From NCBI GenBank assembly GCA_964057225.1, contig OZ059899.1, positions 19,290,501 through 19,354,500 on the forward strand: DNA of 64,000 bases, read 5' to 3'. Positions 24,640 to 37,662 of this stretch are shown one piece after another. The notes under the pieces were generated by a model. That model searched no databases, was not told where the DNA came from, and was given only the letters and a program-made list of their open reading frames with translations. Both the position numbers and the translations under genes were made by a program. Source of the DNA: Auanema rhodensis (Eukaryota > Nematoda > Chromadorea > Rhabditida > Rhabditidae). Position 1 is the first letter of the stretch. Each line of letters starts with the position of its first letter.

Positions 24640-26659
24640 TGACTTTGAAATTTACGTGAACTTTAATTTATGCTAATTAAACGTACACGTGGTGTGCACT
24701 CGGTATGTAACTCGCTTCACGTGTAAGATAAAGAGATGCGGTTTTCAAAATTAGATTCCCCATGTCCATATTAGTCTAAAAACAAATTTTTATTGATATT
24801 GGTGCATGGTAACCATGACTTTGAAATTTACGTGAACTTTAATTTATGCTAATTAAACGTACACGTGGTGTGCACTCGGTATGTAACTCGCTTCACGTGT
24901 AAGATAAAGATATGCGGTTTTCAAAATTAGATTCCCCATGTCCATATTAGTCTAAAAACAAATTTTTATTGATATTGGTGCATGGTAACCATGATTTTGA
25001 AATTTACGTGAACTTTAATTCATGTTAATTAAATGTACACGTGGTGTGCACTCGGTATGTAACTCGCTTCACGTGGAAGATAAAGAGATGCAGTTATCAA
25101 AATTAGATTCCCCATGTCCATATTAGTCTAAAAACAATTTTTTACTGATATTGGTGCATGGTAACCATGATTTTGAAATTTACGTGAACTTTAATTTATG
25201 CTAATTAAACGTACACGTGATGTGCACTTGGTATGTAACTCGCTTCACGTGAAAGATAAAGAGATGCGGTTTTTAAAACTAGATTCCCCATGTCCATATT
25301 AGTCTAAAAACAATTTTTTACTGATATTGGTGCATGGTAAACATGATTTTGAAATTTACGTGAACTTTAATTTATGCTAATTAAACGTACACGTGGTGTG
25401 CACTCGGTATGTAACTCGCTTCACGTGAAAGATAAAGAGATGCGGTTTTCAAAATTAGATTCCCCATGTCCATATTAGTCTAAAAACAAATTTTTATTGA
25501 TATTGGTGCATGGTAACCATGACTTTGAAATTTACGTGAACTTTAATTTATGCTAATTAAACGTACACGTGGTGTGCACTCGGTATGTAACTCGCTTCAC
25601 GTGAAAGATAAAGAGATGCGGTTTTCAAAATTAGATTCCCCATGTCTATATTAGTCTAAAAACAAATTTTTTTTGATATTGGTGCATGGTAACCATGATT
25701 TTGAAAATTACGTGAACTTTAATTTATGCTAATTAAACGTACACGTGGTGAGCACTCGGTATGTAACTCGCTTCACGTGAAAGATAAAGAGATGCGGTTT
25801 TCAAAATTAGATTCCCCATTTCCATATTAGTCTAAAAACAAATTTTTATTGATATTGGTGCATGGTAACCATGACTTTGAAATTTACGTGAACTTTAATT
25901 TATGCTAATTAAACGTACACGTGGTGTGCACTCGGTATGTAACTCGCTTCACGTGTAAGATAAAGAGATGCGGTTTTCAAAATTAGATTCCCCATGTCCA
26001 TATTAGTCTAAAAACAAATTTTTATTGATATTGGTGCATGGTAACCATGACTTTGAAATTTACGTGAACTTTAATTTATGCTAATTAAACGTACACGTGG
26101 TGTGCACTCGGTATGTAACTCGCTTCACGTGTAAGATAAAGATATGCGGTTTTCAAAATTAGATTCCCCATGTCCATATTAGTCTAAAAACAAATTTTTA
26201 TTGATATTGGTGCATGGTAACCATGATTTTGAAATTTACGTGAACTTTAATTTATGCTAATTAAACGTACACGTGGTGTGCACTCGGTATGTAACTCGCT
26301 TCACGTGAAAGATAAAGATATGCGGTTTTCAAAATTAGATTCCCCATGTCCATATTAGTCTAAAAACAAATTTTTATTGATATTGGTGCATGGTAACCAT
26401 GATTTTGAAATTTACGTGAACTTTAATTTATGCTAATTAAACGTACACGTGGTGTGCACTCGGTATGTAACTTGCTTCACGTGAAAGATAAAGAGATGCG
26501 GTTTTCAAAATTAGATTCCCCATGTCCATATTAGTCTAAAAACAATTTTTTACTGATATTGGTGCATGGTAACCATGATTTTGAAATTTACGTGAACTTT
26601 AATTTATGCTAATTAAACGTACACGTGATGTGCACTTGGTATGTAACTCGCTTCACGTG
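24548..26659 (+). repeat. 12-monomer tandem duplication, copy 2
   Basis: Second copy of the 22436-24547 segment with AAAACTAG (25275), GGTAAAC (about 25337) and ACTTGC (about 26471) at the expected 2,112-bp spacing. A private change, GTGAGCAC, is at 25751. After the right edge the unit at 26576 continues as TTTTTAAAATTAG with CATGTCC, the original downstream sequence. Confidence 0.93.
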
Positions 26660-27631
26660 AAAGATAAAGAGATGCGGTTTTTAAAATTAGATTCCCCATG
26701 TCCATATTAGTCTAAAAACAATTTTTTACTGATATTGGTGCATGGTAACCATGATTTTGAAATTTACGTGAACTTTAATTTATGCTAATTAAACGTACAC
26801 GTGATGTGCACTCGGTATGTAACTCGCTTCACGTGAAAGATAAAGAGATGCGGTTTTCAAAATTAGATTCCCCATGTCCATATTAGTCTAAAAACAAATT
26901 TTTATTGATATTGGTGCATGGTAACCATGACTTTGAAATTTACGTGAACTTCAATTTATGCTAATTAAACGTACACGTGGTGTGCACTCGGTATGTAACT
27001 CGCTTCACGTGGAAGATAAAGAGATGCAGTTATCAAAATTAGATTCCCCATGTCCATATTAGTCTAAAAACAAATTTTTATTGATATTGGTGCATGGTAA
27101 CCATGATTTTGAAATTTACGTGAACTTTAATTCATGTTAATTAAATGTACACGTGGTGTGCACTCGGTATGTAACTCGCTTCACGTGTAAGATAAAGATA
27201 TTCGGTTTTCAAAATTAGATTCCCCATGTCCATATTAGTCTAAAAACAAATTTTTATTGATATTGGTGCATGGTAACCATGATTTTGAAATTTACGTGAA
27301 CTTTAATTCATGTTAATTAAATGTACACGTGGTGTGCACTCGGTATGTAACTCGCTTCACGTGGAAGATAAAGAGATGCAGTTATCAAAATTAGATTCCC
27401 CATGTCCATATTAGTCTAAAAACAATTTTTTACTGATATTGGTGCATGGTAACCATGATTTTGAAATTTACGTGAACTTTAATTTATGCTAATTAAACGT
27501 ACACGTGATGTGCACTTGGTATGTAACTCGCTTCACGTGAAAGATAAAGAGATGCGGTTTTTAAAATTAGATTCCCCATGTCCATATTAGTCTAAAAACA
27601 ATTTTTTACTGATATTGGTGCATGGTAAACA

Positions 27632-28687
27632 TGATTTTGAAATTTACGTGAACTTTAATTTATGCTAATTAAACGTACACGTGGTGTGCACTCGGTATGT
27701 AACTCGCTTTACGTGAAAGATAAAGAGATGCGGTTTTCAAAATTAGATTCCACATGTCCATATTAGTCCAAAAACAAATTTTTATTGATATTGGTGCATG
27801 GTAACCATGACTTTGAAATTTACGTGAACTTTAATTTATGCTAATTAAACGTACACGTGGTGTGCACTCGGTATGTAACTCGCTTCACGTGAAAGATAAA
27901 GAGATGCGGTTTTCAAAATTAGATTCCCCATGTCTATATTAGTCTAAAAACAAATTTTTTTTGATATTGGTGCATGGTAACCATGATTTTGAAAATTACG
28001 TGAACTTTAATTTATGCTAATTAAACGTACACGTGGTGTGCACTCGGTATGTAACTCGCTTCACGTGAAAGATAAAGAGATGCGGTTTTCAAAATTAGAT
28101 TCCCCATTTCCATATTAGTCTAAAAACAAATTTTTATTGATATTGGTGCATGGTAACCATGACTTTGAAATTTACGTGAACTTTAATTTATGCTAATTAA
28201 ACGTACACGTGGTGTGCACTCGGTATGTAACTCGCTTCACGTGTAAGATAAAGAGATGCGGTTTTCAAAATTAGATTCCCCATGTCCATATTAGTCTAAA
28301 AACAAATTTTTATTGATATTGGTGCATGGTAACCATGACTTTGAAATTTACGTGAACTTTAATTTATGCTAATTAAACGTACACGTGGTGTGCACTCGGT
28401 ATGTAACTCGCTTCACGTGTAAGATAAAGATATGCGGTTTTCAAAATTAGATTCCCCATGTCCATATTAGTCTAAAAACAAATTTTTATTGATATTGGTG
28501 CATGGTAACCATGATTTTGAAATTTACGTGAACTTTAATTCATGTTAATTAAATGTACACGTGGTGTGCACTCGGTATGTAACTCGCTTCACGTGGAAGA
28601 TAAAGAGATGCAGTTATCAAAATTAGATTCCCCATGTCCATATTAGTCTAAAAACAATTTTTTACTGATATTGGTGCATGGTAACCA
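27632..28687 (+). repeat. 6-monomer tandem duplication, copy 1
   Basis: 1,056 bp (6 x 176) repeated at 28688-29743: an opening TTTTCAAAATTAG unit, then GTCTAT, GAAAATT with CATTTCC, GTGTAAG, GTGTAAG with GATATG, and ATTCATGTTAATT. The first unit carries three private changes: GCTTTACGTG (27710), GATTCCACATG (27752) and AGTCCAAA (27769). Confidence 0.88.
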
Positions 28688-29743
28688 TGATTTTGAAATT
28701 TACGTGAACTTTAATTTATGCTAATTAAACGTACACGTGGTGTGCTCTCGGTATGTAACTCGCTTCACGTGAAAGATAAAGAGATGCGGTTTTCAAAATT
28801 AGATTCCCCATGTCCATATTAGTCTAAAAACAAATTTTTATTGATATTGGTGCATGGTAACCATGACTTTGAAATTTACGTGAACTTTAATTTATGCTAA
28901 TTAAACGTACACGTGGTGTGCACTCGGTATGTAACTCGCTTCACGTGAAAGATAAAGAGATGCGGTTTTCAAAATTAGATTCCCCATGTCTATATTAGTC
29001 TAAAAACAAATTTTTTTTGATATTGGTGCATGGTAACCATGATTTTGAAAATTACGTGAACTTTAATTTATGCTAATTAAACGTACACGTGGTGTGCACT
29101 CGGTATGTAACTCGCTTCACGTGAAAGATAAAGAGATGCGGTTTTCAAAATTAGATTCCCCATTTCCATATTAGTCTAAAAACAAATTTTTATTGATATT
29201 GGTGCATGGTAACCATGACTTTGAAATTTACGTGAACTTTAATTTATGCTAATTAAACGTACACGTGGTGTGCACTCGGTATGTAACTCGCTTCACGTGT
29301 AAGATAAAGAGATGCGGTTTTCAAAATTAGATTCCCCATGTCCATATTAGTCTAAAAACAAATTTTTATTGATATTGGTGCATGGTAACCATGACTTTGA
29401 AATTTACGTGAACTTTAATTTATGCTAATTAAACGTACACGTGGTGTGCACTCGGTATGTAACTCGCTTCACGTGTAAGATAAAGATATGCGGTTTTCAA
29501 AATTAGATTCCCCATGTCCATATTAGTCTAAAAACAAATTTTTATTGATATTGGTGCATGGTAACCATGATTTTGAAATTTACGTGAACTTTAATTCAAG
29601 TTAATTAAATGTACACGTGGTGTGCACTCGGTATGTAACTCGCTTCACGTGGAAGATAAAGAGATGCAGTTATCAAAATTAGATTCCCCATGTCCATATT
29701 AGTCTAAAAACAATTTTTTACTGATATTGGTGCATGGTAACCA
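28688..29743 (+). repeat. 6-monomer tandem duplication, copy 2
   Basis: Second copy, with private changes GTGCTCTCGG (28746) and ATTCAAGTTAATT (29599). The GTCTAT, GAAAATT, CATTTCC, GTGTAAG core of this block is the same string seen in block A and in the 12- and 37-monomer blocks, so it is the recurrent ancestral module of the left 33 kb. Confidence 0.88.
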
Positions 29744-30095
29744 TGATTTTGAAATTTACGTGAACTTTAATTTATGCTAATTAAACGTACACGTGATGTG
29801 CACTTGGTATGTAACTCGCTTCACGTGAAAGATAAAGAGATGCGGTTTTTAAAATTAGATTCCCCATGTCCATATTAGTCTAAAAACAATTTTTTACTGA
29901 TATTGGTGCATGGTAACCATGATTTTGAAATTTACGTGAACTTTAATTTATGCTAATTAAACGTACACGTGGTGTGCACTCGGTATGTAACTCGCTTCAC
30001 GTGAAAGATAAAGAGATGCGGTTTTCAAAATTAGATTCCCCATGTCCATATTAGTCTAAAAACAAATTTTTATTGATATTGGTGCATGGTAACCA

Positions 30096-30975
30096 TGACT
30101 TTGAAATTTACGTGAACTTTAATTTATGCTAATTAAACGTACACGTGGTGTGCACTCGGTATGTAACTCGCTTCACGTGAAAGATAAAGAGATGCGGTTT
30201 TCAAAATTAGATTCCCCATGTCCATATTAGTCTAAAAACAATTTTTTATTGATATTGGTGCATGGTAACCATGACTTTGAAATTTACGTGAACTTTAATT
30301 TATGCTACATAAATGTACACGTGATGTGCACTTGGTATGTAACTCGCTTCACGTGAAAGATAAAAAGATGCAGTTTTTAAAATTAGATTCCCCATGTCCA
30401 TATTAGTCTAAAAACAATTTTTTACTGATATTGGTGCATGGTAACCATAACTTTGAAATTTACGTGAACTTTAATTTATGCTTATTAAACGTACACGTGG
30501 TGTGCAATCGGTATGTAACTCGCTTCACGTGAAAGATAAAGAGATGCAGTTATCAAAATTAGATTCCCCATGTCCATATTAGTCTAAAAACAAATTTTTA
30601 TTGATATTGGTGCATGGTAACCATGACTTTGAAATTTACGTGAACTTTAATTTATGCTAATTAAATGTACACGTGGTGTGCACTCGGTATGTAACTCGCT
30701 TCACGTGAAAGATAAAGAGATGCGGTTTTTAAAATTAGATTCCCCATGTCCATATTAGTCTAAAAACAAATTTTTATTGATATTGGTGCATGGTAACCAT
30801 GACTTTGAAATTTACGTGAACTTTAATTTATGCTAATTAAATGTACACGTGGTGTGCACTCGGTATGTAACTCGCTTCACGTGAAAGATAAAGAGATGCA
30901 GTTATCAAAATTAGATTCCCCATGTCCATATTAGTCTAAAAACAAATTTTTATTGATATTGGTGCATGGTAACCA
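30096..30975 (+). repeat. 5-monomer tandem duplication, copy 1
   Basis: 880 bp (5 x 176): a TTTTCAAA unit with CAATTTTTTATTG; GCTACATAAATG; TAACTTTG with GCTTATT, TGCAATCGG and CAGTTATC; an AAATG/TTTTTA unit; and an AAATG/CAGTTATC unit. TGCAATCGG at 30504 and 31384 and TACATAAATG at 30305 and 31185 fix the 880-bp spacing. Confidence 0.92.
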
Positions 30976-31855
30976 TGACTTTGAAATTTACGTGAACTTT
31001 AATTTATGCTAATTAAACGTACACGTGGTGTGCACTCGGTATGTAACTCGCTTCACGTGAAAGATAAAGAGATGCGGTTTTCAAAATTAGATTCCCCATG
31101 TCCATATTAGTCTAAAAACAATTTTTTATTGATATTGGTGCATGGTAACCATGACTTTGAAATTTACGTGAACTTTAATTTATGCTACATAAATGTACAC
31201 GTGATGTGCACTTGGTATGTAACTCGCTTCACGTGAAAGATAAAAAGATGCAGTTTTTAAAATTAGATTCCCCATGTCCATATTAGTCTAAAAACAATTT
31301 TTTACTGATATTGGTGCATGGTAACCATAACTTTGAAATTTACGTGAACTTTAATTTATGCTTATTAAACGTACACGTGGTGTGCAATCGGTATGTAACT
31401 CGCTTCACGTGAAAGATAAAGAGATGCAGTTATCAAAATTAGATTCCCCATGTCCATATTAGTCTAAAAACAAATTTTTATTGATATTGGTGCATGGTAA
31501 CCATGACTTTGAAATTTACGTGAACTTTAATTTATGCTAATTAAATGTACACGTGGTGTGCACTCGGTATGTAACTCGCTTCACGTGAAAGATAAAGAGA
31601 TGCGGTTTTTAAAATTAGATTCCCCATGTCCATATTAGTCTAAAAACAAATTTTTATTGATATTGGTGCATGGTAACCATGACTTTGAAATTTACGTGAA
31701 CTTTAATTTATGCTAATTAAATGTACACGTGGTGTGCACTCGGTATGTAACTCGCTTCACGTGAAAGATAAAGAGATGCAGTTATCAAAATTAGATTCCC
31801 CATGTCCATATTAGTCTAAAAACAAATTTTTATTGATATTGGTGCATGGTAACCA
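30976..31855 (+). repeat. 5-monomer tandem duplication, copy 2
   Basis: Second copy of 30096-30975; no difference was seen at the diagnostic positions. It is followed by a GTGTTG, GTGGAAG, GATTCCTC unit at 31856, the marker unit of a module used again at 34847, 35375, 39775, 41887, 46285 and 50157. Confidence 0.92.
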
Positions 31856-32735
31856 TGACTTTGAAATTTACGTGAACTTTAATTTATGCTAATTAAACGT
31901 ACACGTGTTGTGCACTCGGTATGTAACTCGCTTCACGTGGAAGATAAAGAGATGCGGTTTTCAAAATTAGATTCCTCATGTCCATATTAGTCTAAAAACA
32001 ATTTTTTACTGATATTGGTGCATGGTAACCATGATTTTGAAATTTACGTGAACTTTAATTTATGCTAATTAAACGTACACGTGGTGTGCACTCGGTATGT
32101 AACTCGCTTCACGTGAAAGATAAAGAGATGCGGTTTTCAAAATTAGATTCCCCATGTCCATATTAGTCTAAAAACAAATTTTTATTGATATTGGTGCATG
32201 GTAACCATGACTTTGAAATTTACGTGAACTTTAATTTATGCTAATTAAACGTACACGTGGTGTGCACTCGGTATGTAACTCGCTTCACGTGAAAGATAAA
32301 GAGATGCGGTTTTCAAAATTAGATTCCCCATGTCTATATTAGTCTAAAAACAAATTTTTTTTGATATTGGTGCATGGTAACCATGATTTTGAAAATTACG
32401 TGAACTTTAATTTATGCTAATTAAACGTACACGTGGTGTGCACTCGGTATGTAACTCGCTTCACGTGAAAGATAAAGAGATGCGGTTTTCAAAATTAGAT
32501 TCCCCATTTCCATATTAGTCTAAAAACAAATTTTTATTGATATTGGTGCATGGTAACCATGACTTTGAAATTTACGTGAACTTTAATTTATGCTAATTAA
32601 ACGTACACGTGGTGTGCACTCGGTATGTAACTCGCTTCACGTGTAAGATAAAGAGATGCGGTTTTCAAAATTAGATTCCCCATGTCCATATTAGTCTAAA
32701 AACAAATTTTTATTGATATTGGTGCATGGTAACCA

Positions 32736-32910
32736 TGACTTTGAAATTTACGTGAACTTTAATTTATGCTAATTAAACGTACACGTGGTGTGCACTCGGT
32801 ATGTAACTCGCTTCACGTGTAAGATAAAGATATGCGGTTTTCAAAATTAGATTCCCCATGTCCATATTAGTCTAAAAACAATTTTTATTGATATTGGTGC
32901 ATGGTAACCA
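32736..32910 (+). repeat. 175-bp monomer (1-bp deletion in the A/T tract)
   Basis: The tract reads AAAAACAATTTTTATTG, one base shorter than the AAAAACAAATTTTTATTG form of its type (GTGTAAG with GATATG). The next unit starts at 32911. Confidence 0.9.
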
Positions 32911-34494
32911 TGATTTTGAAATTTACGTGAACTTTAATTCATGTTAATTAAATGTACACGTGGTGTGCACTCGGTATGTAACTCGCTTCACGTGGAAGAT
33001 AAAGAGATGCGGTTTTCAAAAATAGATTCCCCATGTCCATATTAGTCTTAAAACAAATTTTCATTGATATTGGTGCATGGTAACCATGATTTTGAAAATT
33101 ACGTGAACTTTAATTTATGCTAATTAAATGTACACGTGGTGTGCACTCGGTATGTAACTCGCTTCACGTGAAAGTAAAAGAGATGCGGTTTTCAAAATTA
33201 GATTCCCCATGTCCATATTAGTCTAAAAACAAATTTTTATTGATATTGGTGCATGGTAACCATGACTTTGAATTTTACGTGAACTTTAATTTATGCTAAT
33301 TAAACGTACACGTGGTGTGCACTCGGTATGTAACTCGCTTCACGTGAAAGATAAAGAGATGCGGTTTTCAAAATTAGATTCCCCATGTCCATATTAGTCT
33401 AAAAACAATTTTTTACTGATATTGGTGCATGGTAACCATAACTTTGAAATTTACGTGAACTTTAATTTATGCTTATTAAACGTACACGTGGTGTGCAATC
33501 GGTATGTAACTCGCTTCACGTGTAAGATAAAGATATGCGGTTTTCAAAATTAGATTCCCCATGTCCATATTAGTCTAAAAACAAATTTTTATTGATATTG
33601 GTGCATGGTAACCATGATTTTGAAATTTACGTGAACTTTAATTCATGTTAATTAAATGTACACGTGGTGTGCACTTGGTATGTAACTCGCTTCACGTGAA
33701 AGATAAAAAGATGCAGTTTTTAAAATTAGATTCCCCATGTCCATATTAGTCTAAAAACAATTTTTTACTGATATTGGTGCATGGTAACCATAACTTTGAA
33801 ATTTACGTGAACTTTAATTTATGCTTATTAAACGTACACGTGGTGTGCAATCGGTATGTAACTCGCTTCACGTGAAAGATAAAGAGATGCAGTTATCAAA
33901 ATTAGATTCCCCATGTCCATATTAGTCTAAAAACAAATTTTTATTGATATTGGTGCATGGTAACCATGACTTTGAAATTTACGTGAACTTTAATTTATGC
34001 TAATTAAATGTACACGTGGTGTGCACTCGGTATGTAACTCGCTTCACGTGAAAGATAAAGAGATGCGGTTTTTAAAATTAGATTCCCCATGTCCATATTA
34101 GTCTAAAAACAAATTTTTATTGATATTGGTGCATGGTAACCATGACTTTGAAATTTACGTGAACTTTAATTTATGCTAATTAAATGTACACGTGGTGTGC
34201 ACTCGGTATGTAACTCGCTTCACGTGAAAGATAAAGAGATGCAGTTATCAAAATTAGATTCCCCATGTCCATATTAGTCTAAAAACAAATTTTTATTGAT
34301 ATTGGTGCATGGTAACCATGACTTTGAAATTTACGTGAACTTTAATTTATGCTAATTAAACGTACACGTGTTGTGCACTCGGTATGTAACTCGCTTCACG
34401 TGAAAGATAAAGAGATGCAGTTATCAAAATTAGATTCCCCATGTCCATATTAGTCTAAAAACAAATTTTTATTGATATTGGTGCATGGTAACCA
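32911..34494 (+). repeat. Mosaic transition zone between haplotype domains
   Basis: Units here do not follow one longer HOR. An ATTCATGTTAATT unit lacks its usual CAGTTATC half and shows unusual AAAATAG and GTCTTAAAAC. A lone GAAAATT/AAAGTAAAAG plus GAATTTT pair follows, as in the cassette at 3697. Two TAACTTTG/GCTTATT/TGCAATCGG units lie close together (about 33439 and 33791), the first with a GTGTAAG/GATATG right half that belongs to another type. From 33967 a three-unit pattern (AAATG/TTTTTA, AAATG/CAGTTATC, GTGTTG) repeats at 34495, a 528-bp spacing. Confidence 0.75.
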
Positions 34495-35198
34495 TGACTT
34501 TGAAATTTACGTGAACTTTAATTTATGCTAATTAAATGTACACGTGGTGTGCACTCGGTATGTAACTCGCTTCACGTGAAAGATAAAGAGATGCGGTTTT
34601 TAAAATTAGATTCCCCATGTCCATATTAGTCTAAAAACAAATTTTTATTGATATTGGTGCATGGTAACCATGACTTTGAAATTTACGTGAACTTTAATTT
34701 ATGCTAATTAAATGTACACGTGGTGTGCACTCGGTATGTAACTCGCTTCACGTGAAAGATAAAGAGATGCAGTTATCAAAATTAGATTCCCCATGTCCAT
34801 ATTAGTCTAAAAACAAATTTTTATTGATATTGGTGCATGGTAACCATGACTTTGAAATTTACGTGAACTTTAATTTATGCTAATTAAACGTACACGTGTT
34901 GTGCACTCGGTATGTAACTCGCTTCACGTGGAAGATAAAGAGATGCGGTTTTCAAAATTAGATTCCTCATGTCCATATTAGTCTAAAAACAATTTTTTAC
35001 TGATATTGGTGCATGGTAACCATGATTTTGAAATTTACGTGAACTTTAATTTATGCTAATTAAACGTACACGTGATGTGCACTTGGTATGTAACTCGCTT
35101 CACGTGAAAGATAAAGAGATGCGGTTTTTAAAATTAGATTCCCCATGTCCATATTAGTCTAAAAACAAATTTTTATTGATATTGTTGCATGGTAACCA

Positions 35199-36606
35199 TG
35201 ACTTTGAAATTTACGTGAACTTTAATTTATGCTAATTAAATGTACACGTGGTGTGCACTCGGTATGTAACTCGCTTCACGTGAAAGATAAAGAGATGCAG
35301 TTATCAAAATTAGATTCCCCATGTCCATATTAGTCTAAAAACAAATTTTTATTGATATTGGTGCATGGTAACCATGACTTTGAAATTTACGTGAACTTTA
35401 ATTTATGCTAATTAAACGTACACGTGTTGTGCACTCGGTATGTAACTCGCTTCACGTGGAAGATAAAGAGATGCGGTTTTCAAAATTAGATTCCTCATGT
35501 CCATATTAGTCTAAAAACAATTTTTTACTGATATTGGTGCATGGTAACCATGATTTTGAAATTTACGTGAACTTTAATTTATGCTAATTAAACGTACACG
35601 TGATGTGCACTTGGTATGTAACTCGCTTCACGTGAAAGATAAAGAGATGCGGTTTTTAAAATTAGATTCCCCATGTCCATATTAGTCTAAAAACAATTTT
35701 TTACTGATATTGGTGCATGGTAACCATGATTTTGAAGTTTACGTGAACTTTAATTTATGCTAATTAAACGTACACGTGGTGTGCACTCGGTATGTAACTC
35801 GCTTCACGTGAAAGATAAAGAGATGCGGTTTTCAAAATTAGATTCCCCATGTCCATATTAGTCTAAAAACAAATTTTTATTGATATTGGTGCATGGTAAC
35901 CATGACTTTGAAATTTACGTGAACTTTAATTTATGCTAATTAAACGTACACGTGGTGTGCACTCGGTATGTAACTCGCTTCACGTGAAAGATAAAGAGAT
36001 GCGGTTTTCAAAATTAGATTCCCCATGTCCATATTAGTCTAAAAACAAATTTGTTTTGATATTGGTGTATGGTAACCATGATTTTGAAATTTACGTGAAC
36101 TTTAATTTATGCTAATTAAATGTACACGTGGTGTGCACTCGGTATGTAACTCGCTTCACGTGAAAGATAAAGAGATGCGGTTTTCAAAATTAGATTCCCC
36201 ATGTCTATATTAGTCTAAAAACAAATTTTTATTGATATTGGTGCATGGTAACCATGACTTTGAATTTTACGTGAACTTTAATTTATGCTAATTAAACGTA
36301 CACGTGGTGTGCAATCGGTATGTAACTCGCTTCACGTGAAAGATAAAGAGATGCGGTTTTCAAAATTAGATTCCCCATGTCCATATTAGTCTAAAAACAA
36401 ATTTTTATTGATATTGGTGCATGGTAACCATGACTTTGAAATTTACGTGAACTTTAATTTATGCTACATAAATCTACACGTGATGTGCAATTGGTATGTA
36501 ACTCGCTTCACGTGAAAGATAAAAAGATGCGGTTTTTAAAATTAGATTCCCCATGTCCATATTAGTCTAAAAACAATTTTTTACTGATATTGGTGCATGG
36601 TAACCA
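35199..36606 (+). repeat. 8-monomer module, copy 1 of 3
   Basis: 1,408 bp (8 x 176): AAATG/CAGTTATC; GTGTTG/GTGGAAG/GATTCCTC; GTGATG; GAAGTTTACG; a TTTTCAAA unit ending TTTGTTTTG with GTGTATGG; AAATG; GAATTTT; and TACATAAATCTACACG with TGCAATTGG. It recurs at 46109-47516 (62 monomers minus the two deletions between them, 10,910 bp) and 49981-51388. Copy 1 alone has GTCTAT (about 36205) and TGCAATCGG (about 36312). Confidence 0.9.
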
Positions 36607-37662
36607 TGACTTTGAAATTTACGTGAACTTTAATTTATGCTAATTAAACGTACACGTGGTGTGCACTCGGTATGTAACTCGCTTCACGTGTAAGATAAAG
36701 AGATGCGGTTTTCAAAATTAGATTCCCCATGTCCATATTAGTCTAAAAACAAATTTTTATTGATATTGGTGCATGGTAACCATGACTTTGAATTTTACGT
36801 GAACTTTAATTTATGCTAATTAAACGTACACGTGGTGTGCACTCGGTATGTAACTCGCTTCACGTGAAAGATAAAGAGATGCGGTTTTCAAAATTAGATT
36901 CCCCATGTCCATATTAGTCTAAAAACAAATTTTTATTGATATTGGTGCATGGTAACCATGACTTTGAAATTTACGTGAACTTTAATTTATGCTAATTAAA
37001 CGTACACGTGGTGTGCACTCGGTATGTAACTCGCTTCACGTGTAAGATAAAGAGATGCGGTTTTCAAAATTAGATTCCCCATGTCCATATTAGTCTAAAA
37101 ACAAATTTTTATTGATATTGGTGCATGGTAACCATGACTTTGAAATTTACGTGAACTTTAATTTATGCTAATTAAACGTACACGTGGTGTGCACTCGGTA
37201 TGTAACTCGCTTCACGTGTAAGATAAAGAGATGCGGTTTTCGAAATTAGATTCCCCATGTCCATATTAGTCTAAAAACAAATTTTTATTGATATTGGTGC
37301 ATGGTAACCATGACTTTGAAATTTACGTGAACTTTAATTTATGCTACATAAATCTACACGTGATGTGCAATTGGTATGTAACTCGCTTCACGTGAAAGAT
37401 AAAAAGATGCGGTTTTTAAAATTAGATTCCCCATGTCCATATTAGTCTAAAAACAATTTTTTACTGATATTGGTGCATGGTAACCATGACTTTGAAATTT
37501 ACGTGAACTTTAATTTATGCTAATTAAACGTACACGTGGTGTGCACTCGGTATGTAACTCGCTTCACGTGTAAGATAAAGAGATGCGGTTTTCAAAATTA
37601 GATTCCCCATGTCCATATTAGTCTAAAAACAAATTTTTATTGATATTGGTGCATGGTAACCA
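36431..37662 (+). repeat. Two TACATAAATCTAC units spaced by five monomers
   Basis: The TACATAAATCTACACG/TGCAATTGG unit occurs at 36431 and 37311, 880 bp apart, each followed by a GTGTAAG unit. Between them lie GTGTAAG, GAATTTT, GTGTAAG and GTGTAAG with TTCGAAATTAG. The latter (about 37239) is the first TTCG unit of the right domain. The order matches the continuation after 51389. Confidence 0.82.
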
